The notes beneath the pieces were generated by a model. That model did no database searches, was not told where the DNA came from, and saw only the letters and a program-made list of their open reading frames with translations. A program made the position numbers and the translations under genes. From Lagopus muta (taxonomy: Eukaryota; Chordata; Aves; Galliformes; Phasianidae): a stretch of DNA of 64,000 nucleotides. This document shows, piece after piece, positions 26,301 to 41,300 of this stretch (within the stretch, counting starts at the first letter, position 1; the number at the start of each line of letters is the position of its first letter). The stretch spans positions 9,725,219 to 9,789,218 of the forward strand of contig NC_064444.1 of the NCBI RefSeq assembly GCF_023343835.1, written 5' to 3'.

Positions 26301-29300
26301 TCCTCCCAAAAGGGCTTTACTGGAACAGTACCCCAGTTCCAGGGCTGCAGCAGAAAGAAAGGTGTATGAAGGAAAGAATGTCGCCCACATCGTGGTGTGA
26401 TTTCTTCCTGCTTCTGCAATCCTACCTGGGATCGCAGAAAACAGCAGTGCTGCAGCACTGCTCTCTGATTCTCTGTGCAAGTATTGCACTTTTGGAGCTA
26501 GTTGAAGTTTCAGGACACGCTTCTTGCCCGCTTGTGAGAGCAATGCAGATTACCTCAGTGGTTCTTACTCGCGAACAAAAATTTGTTTCTGAAAAGAAAG
26601 AGTCTTCCTTATCTCTGTTAGACGTGTTGCTAGCTAATATTTTAGCATTCAGTTCCACATGGCGCTTGCTGGCAGAGTGCACAGGGTTTAAACATACATG
26701 ACTAGTACTTTTTCAGGACAATAGGACAGACCCAAACTGTAGAGAAACGTAATTCAACATCTTGTCCTCTTATTAATGCAAATTGTGGTTAAATAAAGGT
26801 GGGAGTCGTGTCTTCCTTAAGAGCAAGAAACTACAGAGGTAATTTTGAGGCACTAGCAAACATTTTTTTACCATGCAGTCTCAAGTCTGAGGCTCAGATT
26901 CATAACTAATGAAAATTAAATGTCCAGGAACTATGTGTGAGGAACAGCTGATAGGTGTCCGCATTTTGGTATGATGCTCAGTACGAAGAAAGGTGCATAC
27001 CTTTGAAAGATCAAATACTACATTTTTAAAGAGAAATTTAGAAATGTTCATCCAAAATGCACTGTGCAAGTTACACTTACAGAACAATATACTTTAGGGA
27101 TATTAGTGCGCGCTCACATTTTCACAGTCTGTGCAAACATACAGTTGTCCATCAGAATCCTTTGGAGTAGGCATTCACCTAGTTTGGGGAGCTGAAAACA
27201 TGCCACAGTTTTACTTGCAAGAAAAGCCATGGCAAGGTTCAAACAGCTTGGTAAAATTCCAGGGAGATCCTGCAGCTTTTCAAGGCTAGCGGCTTAGGCT
27301 TACCTCTGAGAGCAATTTTACTAGGGGGGGTAAAAAGGAGCTGCAACTAGAGATTCCTGGCAGCATAAAATGAAAATAAAAACAAATTTATATTCTTGTT
27401 AATTGGCTCATGCCAGAAATAGGCAGTGGGTCTATTTGTCCACAGATGTGCCTTTCTGCTGCAGTCTGTGCGCATCCAGAAGTCAGCGTGCAGAGCGAAC
27501 ATGTACAACACAAAGTGCAAAAGCTGCAATAAAGCAAAGTAAAAAATGCCAACATGAACAAATCCTTCCACATGGTGTTCAGAAGCAGTAGCAGGACACA
27601 GTGACTTAAAAAAAAAAAACAAAAAACCTGAAGTTTGTACTTCAGGAAATCATCAATGCTTAAACAAAACTTAGAACATTTGTAACATTCTGTTTCCTAC
27701 TTACTATTTGGTGATGTTCATTGGTTTGGATTTAGGGGTTGGAGTTTGTTTTTTTCCCCTTGTGTTTTTGTGAAAAAGTGCAAAAATCTGATGAGGCTGA
27801 ACATAGCCATTGTGATCAGAAAGCTGAAACAACGAGCTTTGTTATTGATGTCAGTAGTGCAGATACCCTGCAACACAAACTCTCCTTCTTCCTTGATAGA
27901 CAAAAAAACAGAGGTAGCATCCTTTGGTAGTCTTACTCCTGATCTGGCAGTACAGTGCCTGCTTTCAGTGGTGCCATAAATCTCCACTCGCGTTCCCTTT
28001 TCCTGTGCCTTGCAGCTCATTTCCTTCTAGCATAATGTAGCCTTTTCTGTTGAGAAAGTCTGCTCTGCTTTGGCAGGCTCACAACGAGCAGAAATGGTTT
28101 GGTGGAGGTTTAGCTTTTTTGTGTTTGGAGCTTTCTGTGTGCCAAACTTTTCCTTTCAAGACCCTGTTTTTGCTGGGCTGCGGGCAGTTTCTAGTAGCTG
28201 CCACACTTTTTTGTCACCTTGATTGCAGCATGATAAAATGAGAAGGCATTTGTCAGTGCTGAAGTGCCCCAGATATAAAACATCCTAACAGTGTTGTTTT
28301 TAGTATTGGTCCCAAAAAACCCAAAAGTCTTCCTGAGACTTCTTTAGTAGATGTTCCATAGCAAAGAGCAGGGAGCCAGTGATCCAACATGGACTGAGCA
28401 CCTCAGCATTCTAATTCCTTTTTAAATGCCTGTATCCTTCAATAGGGAGGAAGCATAGAGAATATGCAAGCTCTGGTCTCCTGCAGAAGAAAGCCATATA
28501 TAATGGTAAATTCCTTTCTCTTCACATGCCAGCCTCAACAAAATCTCTTTAGATAGTTTATTCTCCTGCCTTGTTCTGGCACTGACTTCTGTATGTTGGA
28601 GCTGAAAAGCAAGATTAGAGGAATGGATCTCACTAACTGTTCTAATCTTCAGGATCTTGTAGGTTCTGTTATTCCTATTTCAGGTAATGAATGGCTCACT
28701 CTGGTGTTAAAGTGAACTGACTAAATTCTTGCACCTGGACATGCTTCCTCACCTCTTTCAGACAACGGGGCAAATTCACTGGATTTCAGAGAAAGAAAGG
28801 TGGAGAATGACGTACTGGTGAGGTTTGTCTGTATTACTGAGTAATGGAGTAACCCATGCAGTCAAACCACTCTTCTTTTAAGCTTTCTTTACAATAGTAC
28901 CAAAGCTTATGAAAAAATAAGCTTTTCTGAAATTTGACAAGTCAATATATATATTTGTTAATCCTTAAATACTTTTGGAATTGCACATCAAAATGGGGCT
29001 TTAAACCCAATGGTGTGAAATATAGCATTAGAAATCAGTAAGACTTCAGAAAGGTTACTTCTGAAATACGTCTGTGGTCAGGTTGAGGGGCAGTTTTTCT
29101 GCTGTGAAGAATAATAGGTCTTTCATCAGTTTCATGAAGCCACATAATCTAGATCAGGCCAAACATCTTAATATAATAAACCACAAAAAATGTGTTTAAA
29201 CAATAAAACGACCTTATCTATTGTCACAAAAGCCAGCAAGAATCAAGTTAAGAAAGAACCTCATTCTTTGATTGAGTACACCGGGTCAGAGAAATAAGAT

Positions 29301-32300
29301 CCCTAGTATTGTATGATCTATATTGGTGCGTGTCACAGGGTTGTGTCACAGACCTTCTAATTCACCTGTGACACTGGACAAGTCACAGATACACTAATAA
29401 TGCTACATTAACTCTGGGTCAGATAATCAGGGATGAGCAGTAAGGTTAGAAACAGTTGATTTTCTTTTCTAGATCTCTTTAGTTTGCCTAAGAAGCATTC
29501 AGACAACGGATGTCAGAAGTTGAACTCTTAATATGTAAGCATCTTCTCCAGGAAGCACTTGAATACCTGTGCATGGCACCAAAAGTTACAGGTTTAACAA
29601 AAAGAAGCGACATTAGTTGTCTAGTCTCTTGCCTTTCCTGGGCACTTCCCATCTTTTTGCTGTTACGCTGTGCAACAGTCATGAGGCAACAAGAACCAAC
29701 TATTAGCATGTGCCATTTAGGATGGGATTCTAATAGTCCCAGAGAGTGCTGTGGGATCGTGCACTCCTGCTCAGGCTCCACAAGGAAAGCCTGATAGCAG
29801 GCCTGTCTCCTGGGTAGCTGGAAACATGGGAGCTCAAGCCTTGCTTCATCGCTAACTGCAAACAACGCAGACACTTCTCATGTCCATGCAGAGGAGACCA
29901 AACCATTTCAGAAAGAGAGTTCTTGGACTTCGCAAGTGCAAAATGGCAAAATGAAAGAGTAATCTTGGATAAAATGAGTGCCACTCATAGGTGATCGACC
30001 CTTCCAAATGGGAAGGGGCTGGAGGATGGTTTTTAAAAGAAGTGGAGCTGACCTTGGCCTCTGCTAAGTGCTTATAAGTTTCACTGTTATTTATTTTTTT
30101 TAATTCTGTATTTTCTTAATTTCAGTCTGAAAACTTGAACATGTTCGGAAACACAATTAATCAGCTCAAGTGTCTTGAAAATAATAATAGTAGTAGTTAG
30201 CACAAAATAGTACCCAAGCTTGTTACTTCTAAGCACTGTACTTAGACTCAACTAAATTAAAAAATAGCTGAACCAATATTCTAAGAACAGAGAAAAAAAG
30301 TACTTGCCTCTGGGTGATGTCTTCACATGCTTAGCCTTCAGCTTTGAAAGGCTTTCTGTTTTTATGACAGAATTTAAGTATTTGGAATTTAAAATAAACT
30401 GACAAGCTACTTTTTTGTACTGCTGTAAGTAGATCTTGTTGCAATAAAGCAATTTCTTACAGTAAACTCTGCCAGAGAGCAGTAGGATACGTCTACATGT
30501 TTGTTCGCTGTGGACACGGCTGGTTTCCAAGCAACGCATTAAGATTTAAGTGAACCATTACAAAAAAGTACCCAAATCCTGTAAATACTACCAGTACATA
30601 CAGAAGGAATGCTTCCCCTTAGTGCTCAGGCTCCCAGTGGATGATTAAAGACCCTTTTTTTAACAGGTCCCAAGCCCCTCTAGTAGGAGCTGAGGTCTTC
30701 ACTGCCTCATAGGATCTGGACCTGAATCAAATTAAAGCAGCTACATACAAAGCACATTAATCCCTTGTTAGCCACATTGCTGTTGGCTGTACATGAGTAC
30801 AGTGCACCTGGATGGATAAGGTACATCAGGCTACAGAGCGGAGGTGGGAAATGCTTGTAGTCTGTCCTCTGAGGTACTGAGCTAATTCACTTCCACGTTT
30901 CTGTGTCCTCCAGACACCCTGGAAACAAATTTTTATACTTGAGGGGAAGAGAGGAGTTTTTCTGATAACATTTTTATCCAGCTGGTCAGCTGCCTAGAGC
31001 AAGCTGATGTATAAAGGCCTCATGAGCACCGTGAAGGCTGCGGATTCTGAAGATGCTTAGTTTTGAGAGGCAGCCATAGCTTTTCGTAATACAGAGTTCA
31101 TAAGGCAAACAGAAGATTATATAGTAATATTGCTGACTTGTGAGGTCATATTAAGATATCTGGTATTTTCCTTAAATTCCAAGACAGCAGATTTTTAAGA
31201 GTTTCCTGAAAAGCTGCCAAGTTTCTAGTTCTCATCAGTAAAATTATCTAAATTTGTTTCTAAAAATACATAAAAGACTTAAATATAAATGAGGTCAAGG
31301 TACAAAAAGCACCAATTTCTGAATCCTTTAGGTCAGGAGCACAGTATCATAAGTGATGCTCACAGCAGAATTTGCTAACACAGATTCATGGACAGAATGT
31401 AAGTTTGAGCCCCTGACCAATGTCCTATCACAGAGCTGTGAACCCTGCGAGAGCAGCAAACTTTGCTCAGGTCACGTTCACATCTGCATCCAAAACAGCA
31501 TTTGTGTCAGAGCCCAGGCAGTGGCAGTAGAGATTAAAGAAGATTCCCACTCAGCCTGTTCCTAGCAGAAAGCTGCAGTGATCCCAGCAAGGTAAGCAGG
31601 GAGGTGCCACAGTGAGGTGGGGGCGAGGAGCCGATGCTAGCTCCAAGGTTGCTTCCTCTGCTGTGCCATCTAAGAGTTCCTTCTGTGCCCTTGTGTGAGT
31701 GTGCCGTGCAACTGATGAACTTCGCTGCCATTTTAGTGCATCTTTCTGATCAGACAAATGATGATACTTCTGTGAGGACAGGAACAGACAGGAAGAGGCT
31801 TTCCTGCTGGGCAGCATTTGCTGATCAATTTTCCAGACTGTTCAATTAATCTGTTTGCTATGCTCCAAGCTAAGAATCAAGATTAAAAAAAGTCATCATT
31901 TTCCATGACACAAATTACAGTGTGAGGGTCCCTTCCACTGGAATGAGCAGGACTGAGGAGTCCAGGCTGGCAGAAAGCTGTGTTTGTCATCCTGTCCTCA
32001 GCTGACCCACTGCATTCCCTGACACAGCTGAACTCTTTGGCTGCTATTACAGCTAGATTGGTGAGCTGTAGAGCAGCATTTTTAAATTGCTTTACTTTTT
32101 AGTAAATACTACAAATCATTACAGTTGCAGAGGGCACTGTGGGAGCTGCCCAGAGGCACAGCTGCCTGTGGGATTTCGCAGCTGAGGGACAAGCATTAAA
32201 CCCAGGGCATGGCTGGTATGTACTCCTCAAGCTGCTGCATGGAAGCCTTGCTGCACCGCCAGTTGCTTCCCTTAAAAATCAGGATTTATCTGATGGCGAT

Positions 32301-35300
32301 CAGGCACACCGCATCCAAGGGAAGACCCCCCACCTCCTGCAGCATGCCTGCAAAGATGTGACAACAGCTCTGCTGCTTTCAGGTTAAACTGCAGGTTGGG
32401 TTGCTGAGGTCCAGAGAACATAGAAAACAAAGGTAGGACAGATAACAAGAACTGACACAGCACAAGGCTGCACTACTCATCATGCGCAGTGCTGCACTTT
32501 CTTTCCAGGGCAACCCAGGCATTTTAGGAACAGGAGAGGGCTTTCCTCTCCACCTCTCCCAGAGTACAAAGGTAGGCCTGGTGTTCAGTTTCTCTCTGGA
32601 AGTTAGCACAAAGGAGCACTTTGCCTCAGGAGCCCTCTACATTCTAAGTGTGCAAGGCAAGCAGCAGATTGAGTTGCAGTGTGGTTGTCAGATTGATGCA
32701 GTGCCACCACCACCCCAAGCTGCCTGCAGCTTCCCCTGGAGCACTCATTGCCACCTGGCAGCTCTGCCCTGCCGGCAGCACTGCTCAGGTACAGGAACAG
32801 GAAAGGGTAAGTGAAGTGTGAAGCCCAAAGGTGGCTGGTTCAACATGGACACGCAGCCCTACCATCACACACGCTGCTTTTGGGGTGGTGGCAATCTGGA
32901 GCTCCTCCGTGTCACTCCTTTGAGAAAATCCCCAGGAAAATGCCTCCTGCTTCCCAGGAGAAGAATTTTCTCAGCATTTCTCCGTTATCTGTGGTGAGCA
33001 TTGCAGCACACAGATGAGGGCACAGGAGGCTGAGATTTGCTCTCCAGGGTAATGAAATGCAGCCCACATATCCCAGCACTGGCAAGAGAAGAGCAGAACA
33101 AGTCAGAAGTTAAGGAAGTAGAGAAATCAGACCAAGTACAAGAGTCAGAACAGAGGAGCAGGAAATAAAGCAGTGGACTGTGCGCTTGAAAAGAGCAGAC
33201 AGAGCCTGCAGCCGGTGAAAGGATTAGCAGAATAAAAGGAGTTCTCAATTCAGAACAACAAAAATCCTATCATACGGGCTGCAACGTCTCCTTTGATATA
33301 AGCACATTACAGCAGCATTACTTGAATCAGAATAAAGCCACGCACAAGCAGCCCACCCATCTTTTCTATCTCACCTGCTTCAAAGATGCCACATTCCAGC
33401 CCCACCTCACTACTTAGCAACTGCAGTGCAGATCAGCCCTGAAAACCTGTGCAGGGGCAGGTACATGTTTCCTGCTGACCTGGGCCATGCAACTCTGAGC
33501 TGTTTGTAAGTATGGGCAATAAATTAATTGATCCTGTCCAGTGGATGCCCATGTGCATACTCAGGAGAGATTCCTAATGATGTTTGCCAGGAGAGAACAG
33601 GATCGGGGGATTTGCATTTGGCTGTAAGCACTGCATTGATTAGAACACACCTCACATCTTCTGCAGTGAGGTCAGTCAGTACTGATGTGCCCTGCAAGTA
33701 CCCAACACCAGCAGTGTCAGCTCCTGGGACACCATTCAGGTGGCAGGTCACTTTGCCATGACCGTGTTAACAAAGCTGCTCTAAAAGCTTGCTCTATGAA
33801 GTTTCTCCCTATTTAACCCCCTTCTTTATGAGAAAATGCACAGATTATTGCTAATTTTACAAAGAGAAAAGTGTGTTCTTATTCACAAAGGCAGAAATTT
33901 TAACCTGATTGGTTTTAAGCCATTGAGTACCTTGGCAGAGGTTGGACTGTCAGCACATTGAGCATGGTCAGCCTTGTACAGCATGCAGCAGTGTTTGAGT
34001 AAGCAGAAAAGCACTGCAGCCCATAACTGTACCTTGCAGGTTTAGGAAATGTTGCTTTTCTCTAAGGCTGCATTCCAGTGCTAGAAGAAATTCTAAGCTA
34101 ATCATCTCTGTGAAACAGTTTATCCAGCATAAACTGGGGCCAAACGTGCAGCTTGCTGCTTTTAAAGAACTTTTCCAGCAGCCCCTGAACCATGGAAGGT
34201 CCTGGGAAGCTCCAGGCTGTTCCTAGCTCCTTTCCAGTGCGTAGGGAGAGGCAGTACTGCCATGCACAGCTGCTCACTGACTGCTCTGAGGGTTGAAGGT
34301 GGGAGTTCTCACTGAATTGCTTTGATTGCATTTCTCTAGATTATGAATTCCCTAATTGCGACACAGCCACCTAACGCACACCCAAACCATCACAGTGCTG
34401 TCTGCACACACAGGTAGCACCCACTGCTATTTCCGCTCATCATCTTTGCAACTTAATCAGTCTCACACTTGCTTAGAATACCAAAGACAAGATATTTCCT
34501 CTCAAGGGAAAGATCCCTGCAATCACCTTGCAAACAGCAGCCAGGAACAAGCAAGCTGAGGTTGTGACTGCTGCAATAGCGATACCCACTGACACGCAGC
34601 TGTTCCTCTGCATGCAGTGTGCTGGTGTTGTGGCTTAAGGGGTCCCCGCTCTTTGCTGAGCTTTCTGTTGTAGGAACAACCTTCCTCAGGTCCATGCAGG
34701 CTGGACACGCATATTGGTGCTAAAAAGGCAAGTACCTTTGCCCAGGGAGGTGGTGGAGTCACCAACCTGGAGGTGTTCAAGGAATGTTTGGACATGGTGT
34801 TGAGGGACATGGCTTAGTGAGAACTAATTGATGATAGGTGGGTGGTTGGAGTGGATGATCTTGTCGGTCTTTTCCAACCTTGGCGATTCTGTGATCGTCC
34901 TTATAGGTCTGAGACAAGTTAAAGAAAACGCCTTTGTCAATATTTTAAGTAGCCTAGTTTTAAAAATCTTTAGAGTTGGGTGTAACATAATCAGATTAGG
35001 AATTCTTAATGCAGCAAAATCCACTTGGAATGCTGGAATTGCAGGTTGTGGTGATTGGTCATGTTCTTACTTGCTAAGAATTTTAGCATAAATATTTGAA
35101 CTGGAGTCAGATTTTTAGATCATTTCATTTTTTAAATACTGATCCCTGCAGATATTAAATCACCACTGTTATTTCTATGGCCATTTTTCATTTTGTTCCT
35201 TTACGAGCACATTAGCTGAGGAGCCATAATTCATTTTCCACTATTACAGCAGTTAAATCTTTTCCTCACACATGAAATTAAGCAGTTATTAGTTTAATGC

Positions 35301-38300
35301 CAAGCTCTGTTGATTCTTTTATTCTTCATCCATTCTTCATTAAGAGTTTTCTGCATACCATTTAAAGAAGTTCAAGACCATCAAATGAACTACCGCAAAC
35401 ATTGCCACGTCACCTCAGTTTGTGCTCAACTAGAGCTCAGAGCAAGGCACACGCGAGCATTTGCTGCTTTTAATTCTGTGCCGTCCCTGTATTTTAGTAA
35501 CTTTCTGAGCCTGAATGTTCTGTCCATCCAGAATCACTTATTCTTTGCTTTCACAGCAGGAGAGCACAACCTCTGGAGTTACAGCTGCACCTGTGGTACC
35601 ATGCTGGAGGTCAGCAGCACCCTGTGTGCAGCCATCCCTTACCTGTCCCAGCATGGTGACGCAGCCATCCTGTACCAGGCCTGGAGCTCAGCAGGGCCCA
35701 CAGAGCTGTGGCACAGTCCCAGCTTAGCGCCAGCGCAGCCAGCTGTGCTGTCACCTCTTGGCTGCTCACATTGGTGTGTCGTATCCTGAGGTCACAGATA
35801 GACAGTGACAAGCCAAGCCACTTTTTAGTGTCCTCAATTATGAATGTTTAACTCCTGAAAGCCAATTAGCAGCTAATAGCTGGACTGAAGGCTGCTTAGT
35901 GTAGCACTTTTCTGCTAACTAAATAACTCACGATGGGATATAGCATCATCATTGCTGATATCATCCACCTCAGATTTCATTTGGATTTAATACGCTTGCA
36001 AAGCCTGATTCCTTTCATCTAAGCTCTTTTTTTTTTTTCTCCTTCTTATCTGAACAGTAATCTCAAGTCTTTGCCTTCCTGGTCAAGATACCCAGACCCA
36101 CATATTCAGACCACCTGATAAAGCTGTGCCATGCTGGGGCCCACACCAAACACTGCAACTTCCTGATGTGACAAACAGCACTTGCTGGAAGCCTGAGTCC
36201 AGGCAGGTTTCTGCTTTGGGCTGTGCGTGGCTTTTCAGAAATCCTGCCTACCACAACCCCTCAGTGAACAAGTCACAAAGTGATTTATCTGACTGAGGGA
36301 AAAAAAAAAGAAAGCACTAAAGTCCTTTTTTCCTTGATAATATTTCACTTTTTAGATGAAAGAACTGCTTATCCAAATTTCTAGTTGATATTACAGACCC
36401 ATTCAGAATTTCAGATATATAACATGGAGCTGTAATGGAAAGCATAGGCAGTAAAAAGACCTGAGTGATATTTTCTTTGCTAACCACACAGGAAATTGCT
36501 GTTTTTATCAGGACTAAGGTCTCTGCATACAGCCAGTAAGCCCTTTCCTAAGGAACTGCCGAATACTTTCAGCAGGCTTAGAGATCCATTATTTTTACAG
36601 CCTGCATGGATTGTGTGCTGCAGATAAATAGAAGGCACCCTAAGGACTTTGCTCTCAAAGTGATGGCACAAAGTATTGCCAGACCCCTGCATTTTCTCAC
36701 AAACACTGTCATATTTAGTGCTTTCTTTCCACATGCAGTTCTTGAAATATTTTCATGAGAATTCAGCTTTTGTTTAAAAAAATGAGTTTCAACCCCCACA
36801 TTTGCATTGAAAAACACCAAATCCTGACCCCAAATGCACTCCCAGTAGTTCGAAAGCCAGAGGCATGCTACAAGCATCGGCTTTTCCAGCAATGTCCCAT
36901 GCCCTGATGCCTGCCAGTCCTGCAGTTCCAGAACACACACATCTGCACGGGGTGCATGCCCACACGCAGCGCCTACACTGCACAACAGACTGCTCTGAGG
37001 AGTGCCTCCCAGGGCCAGATCTCAGCACCTGAACTACAAGCACAAACAAAGCCATGTATTTTCAGAGGAAGGACTGGAGGACGGGCTCTTCTGCATTCTC
37101 TTCAGTAAAAGATCTGGAGGAGGAGTTGCTTCCTGAGTTCAGTGGAGATGGAGCACGGATGACAGCAGAGGGACTGAGCTGCTTCCAAGCTACTGGCAAG
37201 CTTTAGTTCCTTCTGTGTGGCACTGCAGCAGCAGGCTGTAGTGCAGTGCCCAGAAATCAGCATCCAACAAAGAAGGGATGCCCTCCAGACGCTTGGAGGA
37301 ATATTACCTAAAATCACAGGGCATCGTGAAACCCTAGCACTAATGCTATCCACCAAGGAGCAATTCCTTTCAGTGGTTTGGAGAACCCAGCACTATCCCC
37401 CCCAGCACGCCGAGCTGCAGCGCGTACAGTTCACGACCATGCTACAATGGTGGTTTTGTTTCCATCAGTTCTGCGCTGGGCTCGGTGTCACCAGCAAGCG
37501 TCCTCGGTCACAGCCCGCCTGGGCTGTGAATGCCACTCACAAAGCACAGGCTGAGCTGCCAGCTTGGGCAGAGCTCCCCAGCAGCAGGTTGCAGCACTGC
37601 ATACAAAGTGCATCTGGGAAAAGACTGCTCAATATTTTTTTAAAAGCATGAATTCCTACATTATGGGACCTTTTTGTTCTCCTTTTTCTTCTGCATCCTA
37701 TTACCTCTTCATAGTCAGCCGCAGCACTATGCGTTCTTTCCTATACACAGCGTCTCAGTTAGTCAGCTCTTGTATCTGTGTTGTTGCCTTTTCTTCTTTC
37801 CTTTCACAAAGACTCTTTAAGGGATGTTATTCCACAAGAACATCAGTTTTTGTTTAAGAGGGATATTCCTAACCCTCTGGGGCGTTTTAGAAAAATCTTC
37901 TTAATTTGAAACATAAAGCCTTGAAAAAAAAAGAAAAATACAAGATTTGGGAGTGAAGTGAAATAGCCTGAAATAGAACGTAGCAGTACTACAGAACCCA
38001 GTGCTGGATTGAAGATAGCTCCTGCTCTGCCAAAAACTGAGATATGTTTAAGGTTAGGAACTTGTGTAAGGCCTGCCATGGCATCACATGGAGCTGGAGC
38101 CTGGGGGAGCAGGCTTGTGCTGGCACATGGAGATGAAGGCAGTATGCTTGGGGTGTGCAGCAACACAAGTGTGTATCCACCTCCTTTGCCCAAGGAGTTG
38201 TGCTCTGTGTGAACACATCATTGAAGGCTCCATCTGGAGGTGGAGGATATTGTCCACATAGAAAGCTCTTAATTCAGCCTCTGGAACTGAGCTGGTGGTT

Positions 38301-41300
38301 CTTGCAGTAGCTTAGCTCCTCTTTGTTGGGGTTGATCACAAGGCAGTGTGATTTCCAACAGGAATTTTTATATGCTTTTTTAAGATCGAGAGAGCCATGG
38401 AATGAATACATGTAATTTAAGTATTAGTTTCCTCTAGGTGTGAATAGGTAGTTTTGTTGCAAGAAACTAATAAACTGAAACAAATTATCCCCAACCCCAC
38501 AAGCACAGCAATGCAACTCCTGCGCTGCACAGCCAGTTTCATTCCTGCCGTGGAGTTACTCCCCAAATTCTCTTCAATTCTTGCTGAACAAATTTTGCTT
38601 AGAAATACCTCTTTGTGGATAAAGCATTTGTCTTACTATTAAATCTTCCATCCTACTACATGAAACCTCCTCAAAATTCTACTTCTCATCAGGCAGTTCC
38701 TGACACTTCCTTGAGCATTTCCCCATCTCCACCATATCTATTTTTAAACACATCCTACACTGAGCAAAGTGAAGGTGCTTCCCAGGCACATTGCCACAGC
38801 CATGACACATTTCCATATGAACATTTTTGTTGTCAGAAGGGTGTAGCACTTCCACTCCTGCTGATATGACTTTCACACATGTTGCATGAGCAAAATAGGA
38901 AATCCATAAGGAGCTTAGAACTGAGTTTTGCCTTATACTCATTCAAGAAGTAAGTTAGACTTTAAAAACAACAAACTACTTAATTCAACCAAAAGACATC
39001 TGTGAATGTTTGCATGAAAGAGCCTCCAGAAGCCTGCCAGTTCCTTCTCATCCTGCTCCTGCAATAGCTACACCAGAAGGCGTTAACCTCGAATAGGTCA
39101 CATTTGGCAACTTGCAGCATAGCGTAGCGCTGCACAAGGAGGGCTGCACTGGCAGCCCAGCATGGCAGGAGGGCAGCGCTTGAGGCCATGCTGTGCCACA
39201 CACTGCTCCTCCCCACAGCCACCTGAGGCCGGGCAGCAGCTCTCTGCCACCCTGTGCTCACAGTGCTGAGTGATGCCCACTCCTTGAGATGGAAACATAA
39301 AGCACACACAGAATCGGGGCTTTAGTTAAGTCAAGGCCAAATACGTACGTCTGAAGGCACACCAAGCCACCAACCTTCTGGCTAAGCATTAGCCTGCCTG
39401 TTATTACACCACACCAGGCTGCTGCCCCTTGTCTCTGTGGCTGCACCTCACCAACACTCACCTCTTTCTCCTGGGCCTGGCATCCAATGACACTGCCACT
39501 GATTGCATCTCCCCCACCCTCCAGCCCATCACAGATCTTACTGCACCCAAGCAACTGAGAAGATGGAGGGAACCCGACACAAAGGCAGCCTGAAACTGCC
39601 CCAGCACTCAGGTGCCTCAGATAGCAGAAAGTTTTCTCTATTTCTTTCCATTGCTATTTTGGGGGATACCATGTTGTAGTGGAATTTTCTCCTTTCTACA
39701 CGAAGTGACACAAGGACAAGGTGACAAATTACATGTGGATGTGGCAGCTCTTGCATGGAGCCAGCTGAAGGGCAGGCACTCGCATCTGCTGATGGCTGCT
39801 GAGCAGCAAAGCAAAGCCAAAGTATGCATGGGCTCTGGGCAGCAGGACTGACATGGAGGCCCAGCTGGAGTTGTTCAGCCTTCATACAGCTTCTGTGAGC
39901 TCAGCACCAAGGCTGCCAGAGCAGCATGTTGTCCTGTTCCAAGGGGGGAGTTAAAGCTTACTAGCCCTACAGTGCTACTGTGCTTTACAGGCAGGGCTCT
40001 CTCCCCCTGTTATTTACACAGAAGTTAAATTTGGACATCCTCTTGCTCGGCCATGAGAGCAGCTTGCTGCAAGAGGAAGCAGCTGACCTGGCCTCTCACC
40101 TTTCCTTCTGCCTTGTTCCCAGCCCGCCACATCCTCCTGCCTTCCTCCCACTGCTGTCCTTGCTCTCTGGAGGGGAAGGCAGGAAGAACATAGGCAGGAA
40201 GAGCTGGGTGTTGCATTTCCCTCATACATCTCCCTGCTCCTTCCCGGGCTGTCCTATCTGCCCCCATCTCTCTGTACACAACCCATGGCACAAAGGGGCA
40301 GACCTGCATCTCAACCCCTCCCTGGAGCACAGTGGGGGGATTCACTTGGCTGTGTAAATCAAAGTTTGGTAACATTTCGTGTATTTCTTCAAGGGGTAAC
40401 TGCAACTATCAGCTTTCATCTAAAGAGAAGGTGATTGTGGTCTTCCTCTGTCCACAAAAGGACTCTTTTATGAGTCCTCAGAGCTTAATGATTAAAATGA
40501 AAAGTTGAAAAGTTTGGTCAGCATCACTTTTTAAAGTGATTTTGCAACTTGTAGAGTGTCTGCACTAGTTTCTTTAATCTGCACCACTGTTTCCTTATTG
40601 CTGTGCTGGGACAATGCTCCTTCCAGCTGCCTGGGAGCATTTTGTAACTGCATTCAATTACAACATTGAAAAGAGAAGCACAAGAAGCAGTGCCCTTCCA
40701 CAAGCTGACACCTCAGCTGATAGGAAAGGCACAGCAAGTGTCCAGCAGCATCATCCCAAGAATATATCTTAGGTGATTTGTGCATTACTGCAGTTGGATT
40801 CTCTGGTGCACTGTTTCAGGGCTACACTGACACTTTAATACCCAAGGAATGGTTTACCTGTGGTGAAACCCTCACACAACAGCAGCTCTTTGCCCCTGGA
40901 AGCCTGAAGCCCTCTGGGTTCTCCAGGAGGACTATGCTGGCTGCAGAGCTCCCAGCAGCTGCACCCCCCTCCCACTCTTTCCAGGAAGCAGCCATCTGCT
41001 TATCAGTGGCAGGAGATGTCTATTTTCTATCCTAATTTCATTTCAAACCACAGATAGAGTGTCTGCCTCAGCACACTGTCCAAACCCACGGCTACATACA
41101 AGCACAACGAGCTAGGAGAGCTGCACTCTCTGAAACTGCTTGCAGAAATGCAAGGAGAAAACTGAAGCCAAACACAGCAAAATTTGGAATAGCTGGGTGC
41201 ACTTATGGAGTGCACTATCCACTGCGAGCCGAGAACCACTTATAAAGCAGAGAGGAGGAAGCAAACTTAGCAGGCTCCAGCCAGAACTCTCTCAGCTCAC